A stretch of DNA of 64,000 bases from Burkholderia contaminans (GCF_029633825.1 NZ_CP090645.1:1-64000); one strand, 5' to 3'. Positions 45,401 through 54,249 are shown, counted from the first letter of the stretch. The notes: generated by a model from the letters alone, not told the origin. Program-made: numbers and translations.

Positions 45401-45960
45401 ATTTCAAGCCGAGTGAAGCGGATCGCGCGTTGCTCGAGGCGGCCACGCGCGAGCGCGATCGGCAGCGGGAGGCCCTGACCATCCGCAAGGGCCAGTCGCC
45501 AGACGGGGGCGGTGAGCCGGCGGTCGCGAAGCCGACCGCAGCGGCGGATTCGAGCGCGCCAGCGCCGACAACGCAACCGCCTTCACCGGCAGCGAAGACT
45601 GATCCGCAGCCCGCAACGCAACCGTCGACGACCGCGACGGTTGCGGCGACCCCATCCGCCGAGAGCACACCGGCCGCCGTCCAGGCGCCGCCCCAAACGG
45701 TCGCGGAATTGCGCGGCCTCGCGGAAAAAGCCTTGGCGAGTTACCCGGCGCGGACACGTGCGGAAGTGATGAACCGGTTCAATGCCCGCATGCAATCGGC
45801 GATCGAGATCCAGCAGCGCGTCGAACGCGGCGAATTGACGCCGCAGCAAGCGCTGGAAGCGATCGACGCCCGATTCAAGACGCAGAAGGCTGAGTGGACG
45901 GCACCGGCCCCCACGCCGGCGCCGGCGACGCCTGCGCCTTCACCGAAGATGGGGGTGTAA
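42478..45960 (+). CDS. Very large LPD7-domain DNA-processing protein
   Basis: 1160 residues. N-terminus (FHRVPVEGDAPGKTSGSYRL, LDGRVNGSIRNFKTRRGGNW) resembles the start of plasmid/phage primase-like proteins. Middle is helical and repetitive: two related segments near residues 480-600 and 640-740 (AREQIVDWLEWVS-like and REQTIAWVKWAS). An LPD7 domain lies at ~870-990 (YVVKDGKFWKPDL, TSIAVTGSATFRRNAWLEAS, AGVEVTNFKPSEADRALLEA). Ala/Pro/Thr-rich tail. Polyvalent proteins like this are injected or act in the recipient. Function inferred. Confidence 0.75.
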   Translation: MADEKTTIDRDAIIREFAAAAKERGLVLGGPPVADGEFHRVPVEGDAPGKTSGSYRLTLDGRVNGSIRNFKTRRGGNWLPRQAAPAADPAKPASRKRTAPARGAPAADAEIAATAGIADKPAGAAQYTLKDLDDPERRKAIATDIAASSGRPHEEVEANLRALVEKDNSPEAAALNAAREAFWQKWNRGGQVPSTVATGAVPVAGAAPLDEQIGRAFREALQSIAASTNLKGSEVTTTLALDAKVETLHRDAWRRTGNAAAGDRAVGEAIRTGSGFVAEGLPPLAGAAVAKIRKQFQLEQPLEAEVGVSTAPAVEHVGPSNGATQNVTSGDTEISPSSTEADHRADIAAAQEADVAGGSDPEPQASSNWMDSQMGFWRAVADRRGLTARIEGEFAQGKTAKEVERALDSELAFLESAADRSELVLYVRQSLGIPSRLSSEGQEEFEHWKQAYDRRQATGEEPEIGGAVELPAADLHKGHVEPQVGEPGQMPAAWTQPRDIESYPFAGTVELFESLDLDSTLPVPLSTSLDTVAMRIRMSARMNSDLPDGASEQIVDWLEWVSQNPDPAVQDAAARVAQALGRYDDRDAGRAENPFQNPVLADAYHVGRTRTVVEHDPAIGPANAASAERFAPMFRALGVTVDAQRPFSEMVGTVDDALRNTVARGVKIPDHVREQTIAWVKWASAHAVTDAMRQSVENVARTLGHYDGARKIVDQPFVNTTVAAAHVSGWTLGKQAIEQPARAPKQTVGDTPVHGSTVKVGKPANEGDAKHPANDAVRPSGDRIADAALARVGQSRVADSAAVREQLSAAQARQQTVSTEAQRKVEQVNEQLQSKPAKVKPTVTSTPGETAKPQTASKPDATPNVIEIGDGVDRKPVLKASGYDVPADIAARYVVKDGKFWKPDLKNPGAPEQTKPHFEDKGPRLTSHANDRETIADMISVAVVKNFTSIAVTGSATFRRNAWLEASLAGVEVTNFKPSEADRALLEAATRERDRQREALTIRKGQSPDGGGEPAVAKPTAAADSSAPAPTTQPPSPAAKTDPQPATQPSTTATVAATPSAESTPAAVQAPPQTVAELRGLAEKALASYPARTRAEVMNRFNARMQSAIEIQQRVERGELTPQQALEAIDARFKTQKAEWTAPAPTPAPATPAPSPKMGV

Positions 45961-46356
45961 GTGGCCCGCCGCAAAGGATCCAGTCTGATGCCGGCCATCG
46001 CCGCTGCGCGATCGCCGCGTGTCTTGCCGGGATGGCTGCGCCTGCACCCTGCCCGCCGGAAGGGGTGGTTCGACGCATACCGGTTGGCTGACGCGATGGT
46101 CGATCCCTTCGTTGATGCACTGCGCGCCCGCTGGCCGCACCTGGCCGACATCGAAGCCCGCACCAGTGTCGTGGCTGGCAGCCGCCTTGGCGTCCACGCG
46201 CTCGGCGAACGGCACCTCGACACCGGGCTACGAGTGCTCGGCCAACCCGTTAAAAGGGTTCCCCGTACCGGCACGTTCCTGTGCGAAGCCCGGCCCGGAC
46301 ACAACGTGTTCGTCGCGTACACGCCTGCCTTATCCACTTTGGAGACCGTCAAATGA
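45961..46356 (+). CDS. Unknown protein in the mobilisation operon
   Basis: 131 residues; GTG directly after the previous stop. Basic N-terminus (ARRKGSSLMPAIAAARSPRV), LADAMVDPFVDALRARW, GTFLCEARPGHNVFVAY. No family recognised. Overlaps stbB by 4 nt. Confidence 0.55.
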   Translation: MARRKGSSLMPAIAAARSPRVLPGWLRLHPARRKGWFDAYRLADAMVDPFVDALRARWPHLADIEARTSVVAGSRLGVHALGERHLDTGLRVLGQPVKRVPRTGTFLCEARPGHNVFVAYTPALSTLETVK

Positions 46357-47105
46357 ATATCAGCATTGCTCTCGTCAACTGTTCCGGCAACGTTGGCAAG
46401 ACGACCCTTACCCGCGAACTGTTCGCTCCGCGCCTTCCTGGGATGCCGGTGCGCCAGATCGAATCCATCAATGCAGATGAGGCCGACCTTGCGCATCGCG
46501 GGGGAGACGTGCAGGTGATGATCGCCGGCCAGTTTGACGAGCTCCACGAGGAGTTGATGCAGGGACGCGCGTTCCTGGTCGACATCGGCGCGTCGAACGT
46601 GGAGGAGTATCTGCGGCGGCTGGATGAAGCGTCGGGGCTCCAAGAGGACTATGGCTTTTTTGTGGTCCCCGCCGTGCCGGATCGCAAGCAGCTACAGGAC
46701 ACGCTCAAGACCATCGACTTGCTAACCGACCTGGGCGTCGAACCCGAACGCATTCGCGTCGTGTTGAACCAGGTGGTGGTCGAGCGCAACGAGACGGTCG
46801 AGGTTTCGGTCGGACGTGCCTTCGCGCCGCTGCTCGAGCTTCATCGACGGGGAGGACACTTCATGCTCGATACGTCGGCGGTTGTTCCGAAAAGTGACGT
46901 GTTTTCGCTGGCGGCCGAGCTGGGAACGACCTTGCACGCGCTCTGTCGCGACGAAACCGATTACCGAGCGGCGATTGCGGCCGCTACCGATTCAGGCGAG
47001 CGCGTGCGCCTGTCGCGGCGGCGGATCCTCCAATCCAAGGCCAGATCGATCAGCCCGAAGCTGGATGCGGTATTCGAGGCCGTGATGCGGGAGACAGTTG
47101 CATGA
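46353..47105 (+). CDS. stbB: StbB-like P-loop ATPase for plasmid stability/transfer
   Basis: 250 residues. Walker A NCSGNVGKTTLTREL at ~9-23, FLVDIGASNVEEYLRRLDEA, FFVVPAVPDRKQLQDTLKTI, IRVVLNQVVV. Matches StbB-type proteins (deviant ParA-like) of R388-type plasmids, where Stb proteins balance stability and transfer. No StbA-like DNA-binding gene precedes it. Confidence 0.75.
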   Translation: MNISIALVNCSGNVGKTTLTRELFAPRLPGMPVRQIESINADEADLAHRGGDVQVMIAGQFDELHEELMQGRAFLVDIGASNVEEYLRRLDEASGLQEDYGFFVVPAVPDRKQLQDTLKTIDLLTDLGVEPERIRVVLNQVVVERNETVEVSVGRAFAPLLELHRRGGHFMLDTSAVVPKSDVFSLAAELGTTLHALCRDETDYRAAIAAATDSGERVRLSRRRILQSKARSISPKLDAVFEAVMRETVA

Positions 47106-47587
47106 ATGCGCCGGCGCAGCGCCGAGAAGCGCAGTTGGCCGGCGAGAGCCCCGCGGGTGCTTCGGTACTCGACGGGCTTCAACGCTGGCCTAGCAGCAAC
47201 GAATTGCGCGAGGCCGCGATCGCCGACCTCGTCAGCGACGTCTGGAATCTGATGGAGGCACTGAAGCACGTCGCCCCTGCGATCCACGAGACGGACGAAC
47301 GCCTGACCGCGACCTTGGTGGCCGCGCGCGACACGACGGATCGGCTTGCCGAGATCGTCGGACATTCGGAGGCCGCGTTTAAGGGCGAGCTGGCGGTACG
47401 CGCATCACGCCTGGCGCGTCGCGAGGCGGTCGACGCGCTGCAGGCCGAGCTGACGAAGCTGCAGCAGCTGATCACGTTTCCACGTCCAGCGCCCACGCCG
47501 TGGCGGACCATCTTGCTTACCGCGGCGCTGAGCTCGGGCCTCTCGATACTCGGCTTCGGCCTGTTGTCGGCCGCGCTCCACCACTAA
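47102..47587 (+). CDS. StbC-like membrane-anchored protein
   Basis: 161 residues. Soluble helical region (LTATLVAARDTTDRLAEIVG; REAVDALQAELTKLQQLITF, coiled coil) and one C-terminal membrane helix (TILLTAALSSGLSILGFGLL). Position after stbB and this topology suggest StbC or a MobX-like tether. Overlaps stbB by 4 nt. Confidence 0.55.
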   Translation: MNAPAQRREAQLAGESPAGASVLDGLQRWPSSNELREAAIADLVSDVWNLMEALKHVAPAIHETDERLTATLVAARDTTDRLAEIVGHSEAAFKGELAVRASRLARREAVDALQAELTKLQQLITFPRPAPTPWRTILLTAALSSGLSILGFGLLSAALHH

Positions 47588-47589
47588 CG

Positions 47590-47904
47590 ATGCACCCACG
47601 CACCATGGAACAACTCGACACGTTCGGCTTACCCGATACCTTCCCGCCGCACCTAATGCCGCAGCGGGGCGCCCAGTTCGTCGCGGATTGCATGAGAGGC
47701 ATGAGCAAGTCGGCACTCACACGGCTCGCACGGCAACGTGGCTTTATGCCGACGTGGACGAAGCTTGATCATGTCGGCGTAGGTGTGTACGGACTGAGCC
47801 TGACTATCGACGGATGCGGCGTGCCGCTGATGGTTCGCATGACGACAGTGCCGAGCGCGTCGACACCGACCGTCGCTCCGGACCGTCAACCTTCGCTATT
47901 TTGA
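47590..47904 (+). CDS. Unknown small protein
   Basis: 104 residues. RGAQFVADCMRGMSKSALTR, LARQRGFMPTWTKLDHVGVG. Starts 3 bp after the preceding stop; a second ATG at 47605 is possible, and neither has a clear ribosome site. No family recognised. Confidence 0.5.
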   Translation: MHPRTMEQLDTFGLPDTFPPHLMPQRGAQFVADCMRGMSKSALTRLARQRGFMPTWTKLDHVGVGVYGLSLTIDGCGVPLMVRMTTVPSASTPTVAPDRQPSLF

Positions 47905-47909
47905 ACAGG

Positions 47910-49175
47910 ATGCTCGACATGCACGCCTATCGCTTCGATACCACCGTGGTACAGGCTGATGCTGAAGACCTGCAGAGCCATCTCGCTAAAGCGTACCGGG
48001 GGAAGATCCGGCCGCTTTGCAACTGCCGGGATCCCGAGCCAGGGATCCCGATGTACATCGCACAGTTCGATGGTCGGTTCCTCATCAAGCGGATGCCGGG
48101 CACCGCTGGACAACACAAGCTTGGATGCGATTCGCATGAATTGCCCCCCGAGCTATCGGGTCGCGGCGCCGTGGTCGGCCAGGCAGTCCAAGATGGTGGG
48201 GATGAGGGACCGACGACACTACGGCTCGACTTCAGCATGAGCAAGTCGAGTGGTCGCACCGCGCCGGAAGCATCGGGCAAAGAAAGCGATACCGTCCGAA
48301 CGGACGGGACCAAACTGACCCTGCGCGGCCTGTTGCACTATCTGTGGGAGGAGGCTGGCTTGAATCGCTGGTCGCCGGCAATGGCTGGGAGACGCAGTTG
48401 GTACGTCGTACGCCGGGCATTGTCGGAGGCGCTGCACGGTAAGACCGCGAAGAAGGCGCCGCTCGCACAGCAGGTGTTCGTTGCGGAACCGTGGTCGAAG
48501 GAACGGGACGCCGAGCTGACGGCGCGTCGGATCGCGGCGATGGCCGAGCTGATGAAGCCGGGAAAGACTCGAGCGATGATGATTGTGATCGGCGAGGTCA
48601 AAGATATCGTCCCGTCCCGCTTTGGAATGAAGCTGATCCTGAAGCACCTGCCGAGCTTCCCGTTCATGATGGACACTGACCTGCACCGGCGCTTCGAGAA
48701 GCGCTTTGCGAACGCAATCGGCCTGTGGGACAGCGTGGACGATGCGCGTCTGGTGGTGATCGGGACGTTCTTCCTCGGGCCGACGGGAATCGCGTCGCTT
48801 GCAACGCTCTCAGCAATGGTAGTAACGGGAAACTGGATCCCGTTCGAGGATGCCTACGACAAGATGATAGTCGACGCGCTGTCGGCCGACGAGCGCCGCT
48901 TCATTAAAAGCCTGCGCTACAACCTGGCAGATGACCAGGCGCTGGCGAGCTGTGTATTGACCGATACCGTCGAACCGATTGCGCTGTACGTAGCGACGCC
49001 TGGTGCGGCGCCGTCAGCGCGAGCTGCGCTCGAGGGGCTTATCGCGGACAGCGAGATCGACGGATGGCTCTGGGAGGCGGGTGAGCCGATGCCCATCCTG
49101 CCATCTCCGAAGTACCCGCGGCCGGCACGCCTCGCCTTGCCGGCGCCGACCAAAGCAGCGGGAGCGGACGAATGA
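47910..49175 (+). CDS. DUF1173 protein
   Basis: 421 residues. N-terminal Cys/His cluster (LCNCRDPEPGIPMYIAQFDG ... HKLGCDSHELP) could bind zinc. Then LTLRGLLHYLWEEAGLNRW and SWYVVRRALSEALHG, VVIGTFFLGPTGIASLATLS, typical of DUF1173, a family of conjugative plasmids and integrative elements with no assigned activity. Start at 47919 is equally possible. Overlaps the next gene. Confidence 0.75.
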   Translation: MLDMHAYRFDTTVVQADAEDLQSHLAKAYRGKIRPLCNCRDPEPGIPMYIAQFDGRFLIKRMPGTAGQHKLGCDSHELPPELSGRGAVVGQAVQDGGDEGPTTLRLDFSMSKSSGRTAPEASGKESDTVRTDGTKLTLRGLLHYLWEEAGLNRWSPAMAGRRSWYVVRRALSEALHGKTAKKAPLAQQVFVAEPWSKERDAELTARRIAAMAELMKPGKTRAMMIVIGEVKDIVPSRFGMKLILKHLPSFPFMMDTDLHRRFEKRFANAIGLWDSVDDARLVVIGTFFLGPTGIASLATLSAMVVTGNWIPFEDAYDKMIVDALSADERRFIKSLRYNLADDQALASCVLTDTVEPIALYVATPGAAPSARAALEGLIADSEIDGWLWEAGEPMPILPSPKYPRPARLALPAPTKAAGADE

Positions 49176-49702
49176 TGGAGCGCCAACCGCCCTCGATGGG
49201 ACAGTGGACGCGTTCGCCGCACGTCTGGTTCGACGCATCACCAGTATGGATGGTGAACTTGCCGTTGATCATGCGCTCGGCCTTAGCCGAAGCTGCTTTG
49301 ATCGTTGGGCTTGCCGCTGCTGCGGCGTTCACGCGCATGTGGCCGGTGCTTGCGCTCGCGCTGCTGGTGTCGCCTGTCGTTGCCGCAGCTGCGATGGCAC
49401 AGACGCGTGCGATCCGGGTCGTGATCGATACGGAGCGGCTGACCATGACGACAGGGATTGCCTCGCGCCGTACCACGAGTCTCGAGCTCTTTCGCATCCA
49501 GAACGTGGTCGTCGAAGCTGCCTGGTGGCAAGCGCAACTCGGGTTTGGCACGCTGGTGATCGAGACCAGCGATGCATGGCATCCAGTTTGGGTTTTGCAT
49601 GGGGTGCCAGACGCGGTGAAGTGGCGCGATCAGCTGACGCGATATGCGGTCGCACTGCGCATTGCGCGCGGTGTCGGCGAACTCAATATCGGGCGAGCGT
49701 AA
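49172..49702 (+). CDS. Membrane protein with bacterial PH-like domain
   Basis: 176 residues. Two membrane helices at ~34-75 (AEAALIVGLAAAAAFTRMW, VLALALLVSPVVAAAAMA), then a YdbT-type PH domain (VVIDTERLTMTTGIASRRTT, LELFRIQNVVVEAAWWQAQL, GFGTLVIETSDAW). Role in transfer unknown; the gene is co-transcribed with DUF1173 and the relaxosome genes. Confidence 0.7.
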   Translation: MMERQPPSMGQWTRSPHVWFDASPVWMVNLPLIMRSALAEAALIVGLAAAAAFTRMWPVLALALLVSPVVAAAAMAQTRAIRVVIDTERLTMTTGIASRRTTSLELFRIQNVVVEAAWWQAQLGFGTLVIETSDAWHPVWVLHGVPDAVKWRDQLTRYAVALRIARGVGELNIGRA

Positions 49703-49713
49703 GGGGACACACC

Positions 49714-50115
49714 GTGAGCAACAACGACTTGGGCGCCCTCGACGCGCGGCCGAAGCGCGGTCGTCGCCGTGCAGAAAACGGGCTCGGAACGCCGATTAGC
49801 ACGCGCTTGACCGAGGCTGAGCGGCAGGCTTTCGTCGAGAAAGTCCGGGCATCGGGTTTGAGCCAGTCGGAGTTTCTGCGCCAGTGCGTGCTGACAAACC
49901 GGACTCAGATCGTCGCGCGGCCGCCCGTGAGTGCCGACTACAAGCGCATCGTGTTCGTGATCAACAAGACCGGCAACAACCTGAACCAACTGGCCCATGT
50001 CGCGAACCACGCGAATGCTGCAGGCCAGCTGCGCGACGACCTGTTCGTCGCGTTGCTCGACGAACTGGAACTGATCACGCAACTCCTGAAAGCGCACCTC
50101 CATCGTGTTGATTAG
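49714..50115 (+). CDS. mobC: MobC-like relaxosome accessory protein
   Basis: 133 residues; GTG with AAGGGG upstream. Ribbon-helix-helix N-terminus (TPISTRLTEAERQAFVEKVR, SGLSQSEFLRQCVL) and the MobC motif FVINKTGNNLNQLAHVANHA. Binds near oriT and helps the relaxase open the strands. Overlaps the relaxase start by 11 nt. Confidence 0.85.
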   Translation: MSNNDLGALDARPKRGRRRAENGLGTPISTRLTEAERQAFVEKVRASGLSQSEFLRQCVLTNRTQIVARPPVSADYKRIVFVINKTGNNLNQLAHVANHANAAGQLRDDLFVALLDELELITQLLKAHLHRVD

Positions 50116-52759
50116 AGTGAAGGGCCGCCACGACGGCGTAAAGGCGTATCTCGAAGACGGTCGAAAGGCCGGGCGTGAACTTGACCGTGACGAGCTCGAC
50201 GAGCGGGTCGTGCTCGACGGCGATCTCGATGTCACCGACGCAATCATTCAGATGATCAATGTGGCGCCGAACGTCGATCGGTACTTGTCGATCACGTTGA
50301 GCTTTAAGGAGGACGCCGTTGACCGGGCGACGCTCGACGCGGTGGTACGGGATTTCAAATCCTTCGTGTTTTCGGCATACCGCCCCGACGAGATGAATTT
50401 CTACGCCGAGGCGCACCTGCCGCGCGTGAAAAGTTACATCGATCAGAAGACCGGCGAACTCGTGGAGCGCAAGCCGCACATCCACGTGGTGATTCCGAAG
50501 CTCAACCTCGTATCGGGGATGCACTTGGAGCCGCTGGGTTACGTGAAGAAGAACCTCGCATTCATCGACGCGATTCAGGAACACATCAACGCGCAATACG
50601 GGCTCGCGAGCCCAAAAGACAACCGTCGCGTTGAGCTGACCGACGCGTCAGAGATGCTCAGCCGCTATCGCGGAGATCTGTTCAAGCCAGTCGGCCGTGA
50701 GTTGAAGGAGGCGTTGCTCGACGCGGTGCTCGATCGTGGAATCGAGCGCTACGAGGACTTTATGACGCTGTTGGCCGAACACGGCGCCGTGCGGATGCGC
50801 AATGCCGGGAGCGACGACGAATATCCGAACGTTAAGCCGCCAGAGGCGGCCAAGGGCGTGAACCTCAAGGACTTCGTGTTCTCGCGCGAATTCATCCAGC
50901 TGTCGACCGAGGAGAAGCGTGCCCAGCTATCGGCCGACGCTACGGCGAACTACGAAGACCGGAAGGCTCCGCGCGCGACACCACATGAGATCGAGGTGTT
51001 GCTCGATGAGTGGTCCTCGAGCCGTGCGCGCGAAGTGAAGTATCTCAATAGCGGCAACGCACTTCAGTGGGCGCGCTATTACGAATCTTCGGCCGCCGAT
51101 CGGCAGCTGATGTTGGATGAACTGGAACGGGGCTTCTATGCCCAGCATTTGAGGGAATTTCATGATGACGACACCTCCGGATTCGCACCACTTCGACCAG
51201 ACGACGTCGAGCGACCTTTTGACGGGCCATTCGACAGCCCATTCGACGACATCACCCTCTCCGGACCACCTGCCGGATTCGAACCTGGCGGGCCAGGCGG
51301 CGCCAGCATCGATGCCGACGACGAGTTTGGCGCTTGGGCAGATGAACAGGAGTTTGCGCCCGAACCCTTCGACCTTGTGCGAGCGCTGTCCAGCAGCGCT
51401 GTGGTTCGGGTCCCCGAAGGACGTACAGTGCTACTGCCAGATCATGCGGACGATTACCTGGAGCCCGAGCGTCCCGTATCCGCGTATCGCTTGCGACGGC
51501 CTCGCGATCGCGATCGAGAAATTGCGCGAGAAAGAGAGTCGACGGGGCGAGTAGCCGACAACGCGATCTCCCAACGTACCCGTGATGTACATGAGCGGCA
51601 GCGCGAACGGGCCGCGAGTGGCGAGTTTGGCGAGATCCGCCGGCGACTCAGCGGCGAGCGGCTGCTGGCGGAGCTGTCCCATTCGCATGGGGTCCTGCCG
51701 CAGAAATACATGGTTGTGACCGGAAAGGATGGCGGCACGCGCATTCGTGCCGGCCGCCGGCATCTGACGGTGTCCGATTTTTTAACCAAAGAATTGAATC
51801 TGCCTTGGCGGGAAGCAGCGCCGCTACTCAAGGCGGTCTACCAGCGCCAGCTCGATGGGCATCCGATTCCCCGTGTTCGTGAGCAGCCGCGAGCAGCGCT
51901 GTGGCGTGAGTATGTGATGGAACGCGAGGCTCGCGGCCGTGCGCGGCAGAACGCATGGCAGAACCAGCGGGAAGGGGAGCGCAGTCGCCGGGACACAATT
52001 GTCGAGACCTTCGAGGGCAAGCGCACTGCACTGCGCCAGGATCCGACGATGTCCCGCGCGACTCAGCGTCAGGCGTTGTCGGCCGCGCGATTCAGTCGTG
52101 CACTCGACGAGACGTCACTTGCGGCGGCTGTTCGTCACGAACGCGATGCGCTGAAAGCGCAACACGGACCGGCGTCCGGCCCGACCTTTACCGAATGGTT
52201 ACAGGAACGGGCCCAGGGGGGCGACGTCGCGGCGATCGCCGAGTTGCGTCGGACCGGCAAACCGACCGAGCCCGATCGGCGCGCGGTCGGAGTGGTCCGG
52301 TCGCCCGGCGCAGTCGAATGGAGAGAGAACGCTATCGTCTTCGGTGGCCAGGATCTCGCACTTTCGGTCAGCGCCGGCGGGAGCATCTGCTATAGCCGCG
52401 ATGGCCACGATCTGATCGTCGATCGCGGTAACGCTGTCGACGTGCTCGCGATCGACTGGGCCGCGCTCGAGGCGGGGTTGCGGCTCTCGCAGATGAAGTT
52501 CGGCCGGACGCTTGAGCTCGAAGGTAGCGCGACGTTTCAGCAGGCTGCTGTCGAGGTGGCCGCTGCCGCCGGGCTGAGCATTCAATTCAGTGACGCGGCC
52601 TTGAATCGTGCACTGACCGAGGCGCGTCATGTTCGCATCGATTCACACCTGCAGGCGGCACAGCCGTCGCGCGTCGACACGGCGGTCGGATCGCCGGTCG
52701 CGCAGCACATCGAGACGGTCGACGTGGTGCCGTCCTCGCAACCGGAGATGAAACCGTGA
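50105..52759 (+). CDS. Relaxase (MOBP/VirD2-like) with C-terminal LPD7 region
   Basis: 884 residues; GTG start. N-terminal domain with candidate catalytic Tyr in GVKAYLEDG (~15), LDERVVLDGDLDVTDAIIQM, and the metal site KPHIHVVIPKLNL (~122-134) after an upstream His (YAEAHLP). Middle acidic linker (~350-470). C-terminal primase-like or LPD7 region (GVLPQKYMVVTGKDG; FGRTLELEGSATFQQAAVEV). Nicks oriT and pilots the strand through the channel. Confidence 0.85.
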   Translation: MLIRVKGRHDGVKAYLEDGRKAGRELDRDELDERVVLDGDLDVTDAIIQMINVAPNVDRYLSITLSFKEDAVDRATLDAVVRDFKSFVFSAYRPDEMNFYAEAHLPRVKSYIDQKTGELVERKPHIHVVIPKLNLVSGMHLEPLGYVKKNLAFIDAIQEHINAQYGLASPKDNRRVELTDASEMLSRYRGDLFKPVGRELKEALLDAVLDRGIERYEDFMTLLAEHGAVRMRNAGSDDEYPNVKPPEAAKGVNLKDFVFSREFIQLSTEEKRAQLSADATANYEDRKAPRATPHEIEVLLDEWSSSRAREVKYLNSGNALQWARYYESSAADRQLMLDELERGFYAQHLREFHDDDTSGFAPLRPDDVERPFDGPFDSPFDDITLSGPPAGFEPGGPGGASIDADDEFGAWADEQEFAPEPFDLVRALSSSAVVRVPEGRTVLLPDHADDYLEPERPVSAYRLRRPRDRDREIARERESTGRVADNAISQRTRDVHERQRERAASGEFGEIRRRLSGERLLAELSHSHGVLPQKYMVVTGKDGGTRIRAGRRHLTVSDFLTKELNLPWREAAPLLKAVYQRQLDGHPIPRVREQPRAALWREYVMEREARGRARQNAWQNQREGERSRRDTIVETFEGKRTALRQDPTMSRATQRQALSAARFSRALDETSLAAAVRHERDALKAQHGPASGPTFTEWLQERAQGGDVAAIAELRRTGKPTEPDRRAVGVVRSPGAVEWRENAIVFGGQDLALSVSAGGSICYSRDGHDLIVDRGNAVDVLAIDWAALEAGLRLSQMKFGRTLELEGSATFQQAAVEVAAAAGLSIQFSDAALNRALTEARHVRIDSHLQAAQPSRVDTAVGSPVAQHIETVDVVPSSQPEMKP

Positions 52760-53093
52760 TCTAGCCGAGAAAAAGAAAGCCCCCGTGGACTAGACGGGGG
52801 CTCTCCCGGATGATGCCTACCGAACGTATCCCAGACGCCGACAGTCACCCTCCTCACCAGAGAATTGATTGTAGGAGAGGACAACGTTCTGTCAAGCGTC
52901 ATCTGCCGCCTTATTTTCTTAATATTCGAGCAGATGAACCAACCTCACAAAGCCGTCTCCAAAACATGCACCGGCGCGGTCTCGACGCGGCGTCGGCAGG
53001 TATTGCTGTCGACCGCCACACGCACGTTGCGTAGTGGCCAGGAGCGCGGTTCACGGTAGCGCGCCCATCGTGCCGGTCGCACTTCCATTCAAC
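52760..53093. other. Intergenic region after the relaxase
   Basis: Contains a leftward terminator-like hairpin (52778-52802) and otherwise no supported gene. An AT-rich patch (CTTATTTTCTTAATATTCG, ~52910-52930) could be a promoter for the replication gene or part of an origin. Confidence 0.45.
52778..52802 (-). terminator. Intrinsic terminator oriented leftward
   Basis: AGCCCCCGT and ACGGGGGCT form a perfect 9-bp stem with a 7-base loop. On the minus strand the stem is followed by TTTCTTTTTC, so it would stop leftward transcripts. On the plus strand no T-run follows, but the stem could still slow transcription from the relaxase operon. Confidence 0.7.
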
Positions 53094-53909
53094 ATGTCGC
53101 AATGCCCGCCAACAACCGGGCAGGCTGAGCCGTTGACGCCCGATCCGAGTCGGTCACTTCCGGAGCGGGTGTGGCCGGCCGACATTCCATTTCCTGCGTC
53201 AGCTCGCTCACCGCGCATCCTGCGCGAGTTGAAGATGCGCCTCGGCCGATATCTCGACCAGCCGGCGCAGTGGCTTGGACGCCTGAACGCACAGAACGGT
53301 AGCCCCCGTCAGCAGCGCAGCGAACGGCGCGTTGCATGTGTGCAGCTCGCACGTGCGATGATCAAATTCTGTGACCTGGCGACGCTGCGGATTGGCGTAC
53401 CAGGTGCCAACGGTTGGGTCGACTTCACTCTCTCTTACCTCGCGGAGCAGGCCGGCTTGCCATTGCGCCGCGCGGAGCGTGCGCTGCGCGATCTGGCTGG
53501 CGCCAAGCTCGTGAAGCTTCGCCGGCAATGCGAGGTCCAGGAATCGGACCAAGGTGTCCGATACAAAGGGATCGCGGCAATTCGATACATCGCGCCGGTA
53601 CTGTTCGAAGCATTCGGCCTCGGCCGATGGCTCCGTCATGAACGCACGCGAGCGCTGCTGCGAGCGCAGCGCCGAGTTTCGAAGCAGAGGAAGCATGATC
53701 GCAAGGCGTCGGAGATCGCAACGGTTCTGACCGACAAAATCGCCGCGATACAAGCGCGTAGCAGGCAGAGTGCCGACAACGGAACCAGCCAGGCCGAGTA
53801 CGATCGCGCACTCGTGCTCCGTGCAGGACAAATCAAGGCCGAACATCCCGAATGGGGCCGCGACGCTTGCTACGCGGCCGCACGTCAGCAGCTGGCCCCA
53901 CCAGGCTGA
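53094..53909 (+). CDS. Plasmid replication-initiator-like protein
   Basis: 271 residues. Central winged-helix-like region: RVACVQLARAMIKFCDLATL, WVDFTLSYLAEQAGLPLRRA, ERALRDLAGAKLVKLRRQCE, RYKGIAAIRYIAPVLFEAFG, then a basic helix (RALLRAQRRVSKQRKHDRKA). This pattern fits RepA-type initiators of theta plasmids. ATG 53094 is chosen because upstream residues look unrelated. It lies next to a hairpin-rich region suited to oriV. Identification moderate. Confidence 0.6.
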   Translation: MSQCPPTTGQAEPLTPDPSRSLPERVWPADIPFPASARSPRILRELKMRLGRYLDQPAQWLGRLNAQNGSPRQQRSERRVACVQLARAMIKFCDLATLRIGVPGANGWVDFTLSYLAEQAGLPLRRAERALRDLAGAKLVKLRRQCEVQESDQGVRYKGIAAIRYIAPVLFEAFGLGRWLRHERTRALLRAQRRVSKQRKHDRKASEIATVLTDKIAAIQARSRQSADNGTSQAEYDRALVLRAGQIKAEHPEWGRDACYAAARQQLAPPG

Positions 53910-54249
53910 CACCTCTCCCATAGTTGTCCACCTTTCGATCGCGCGAGCGAGGGCAACCCACGTCCCGCGCTCGTGTTTCGCGTTAGCGCGACGTCGCGGC
54001 GTAGCCGCGGCCACCGCGAATTGGTGACTTTTGTCGTGTCGACAGTCCGTCCGCCGGTCAATGGCTGTGTATAAGTTCGTTTATTTGTCGGGTCTGACGG
54101 CATTTAAATGTCGGTTCTTAACCAGGGTACATCTCTAACTACAGCCGATTGAAATCCACCCACGGCTCCGCCGTGGCGTCACGCGTGCTACGCACGCTTG
54201 CCAACTATTGGCCAGCGGTCAGCGCAGACTGTCCTCCGGCAGGCCCTAA

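Noticed and set aside
43780-45576. Nearly 600-codon antisense frame within the 1160-residue gene
   Set aside because: Shadow of a GC-rich Ala/Arg-rich gene; composition is Arg/Leu/Asp-skewed and no domain is visible.
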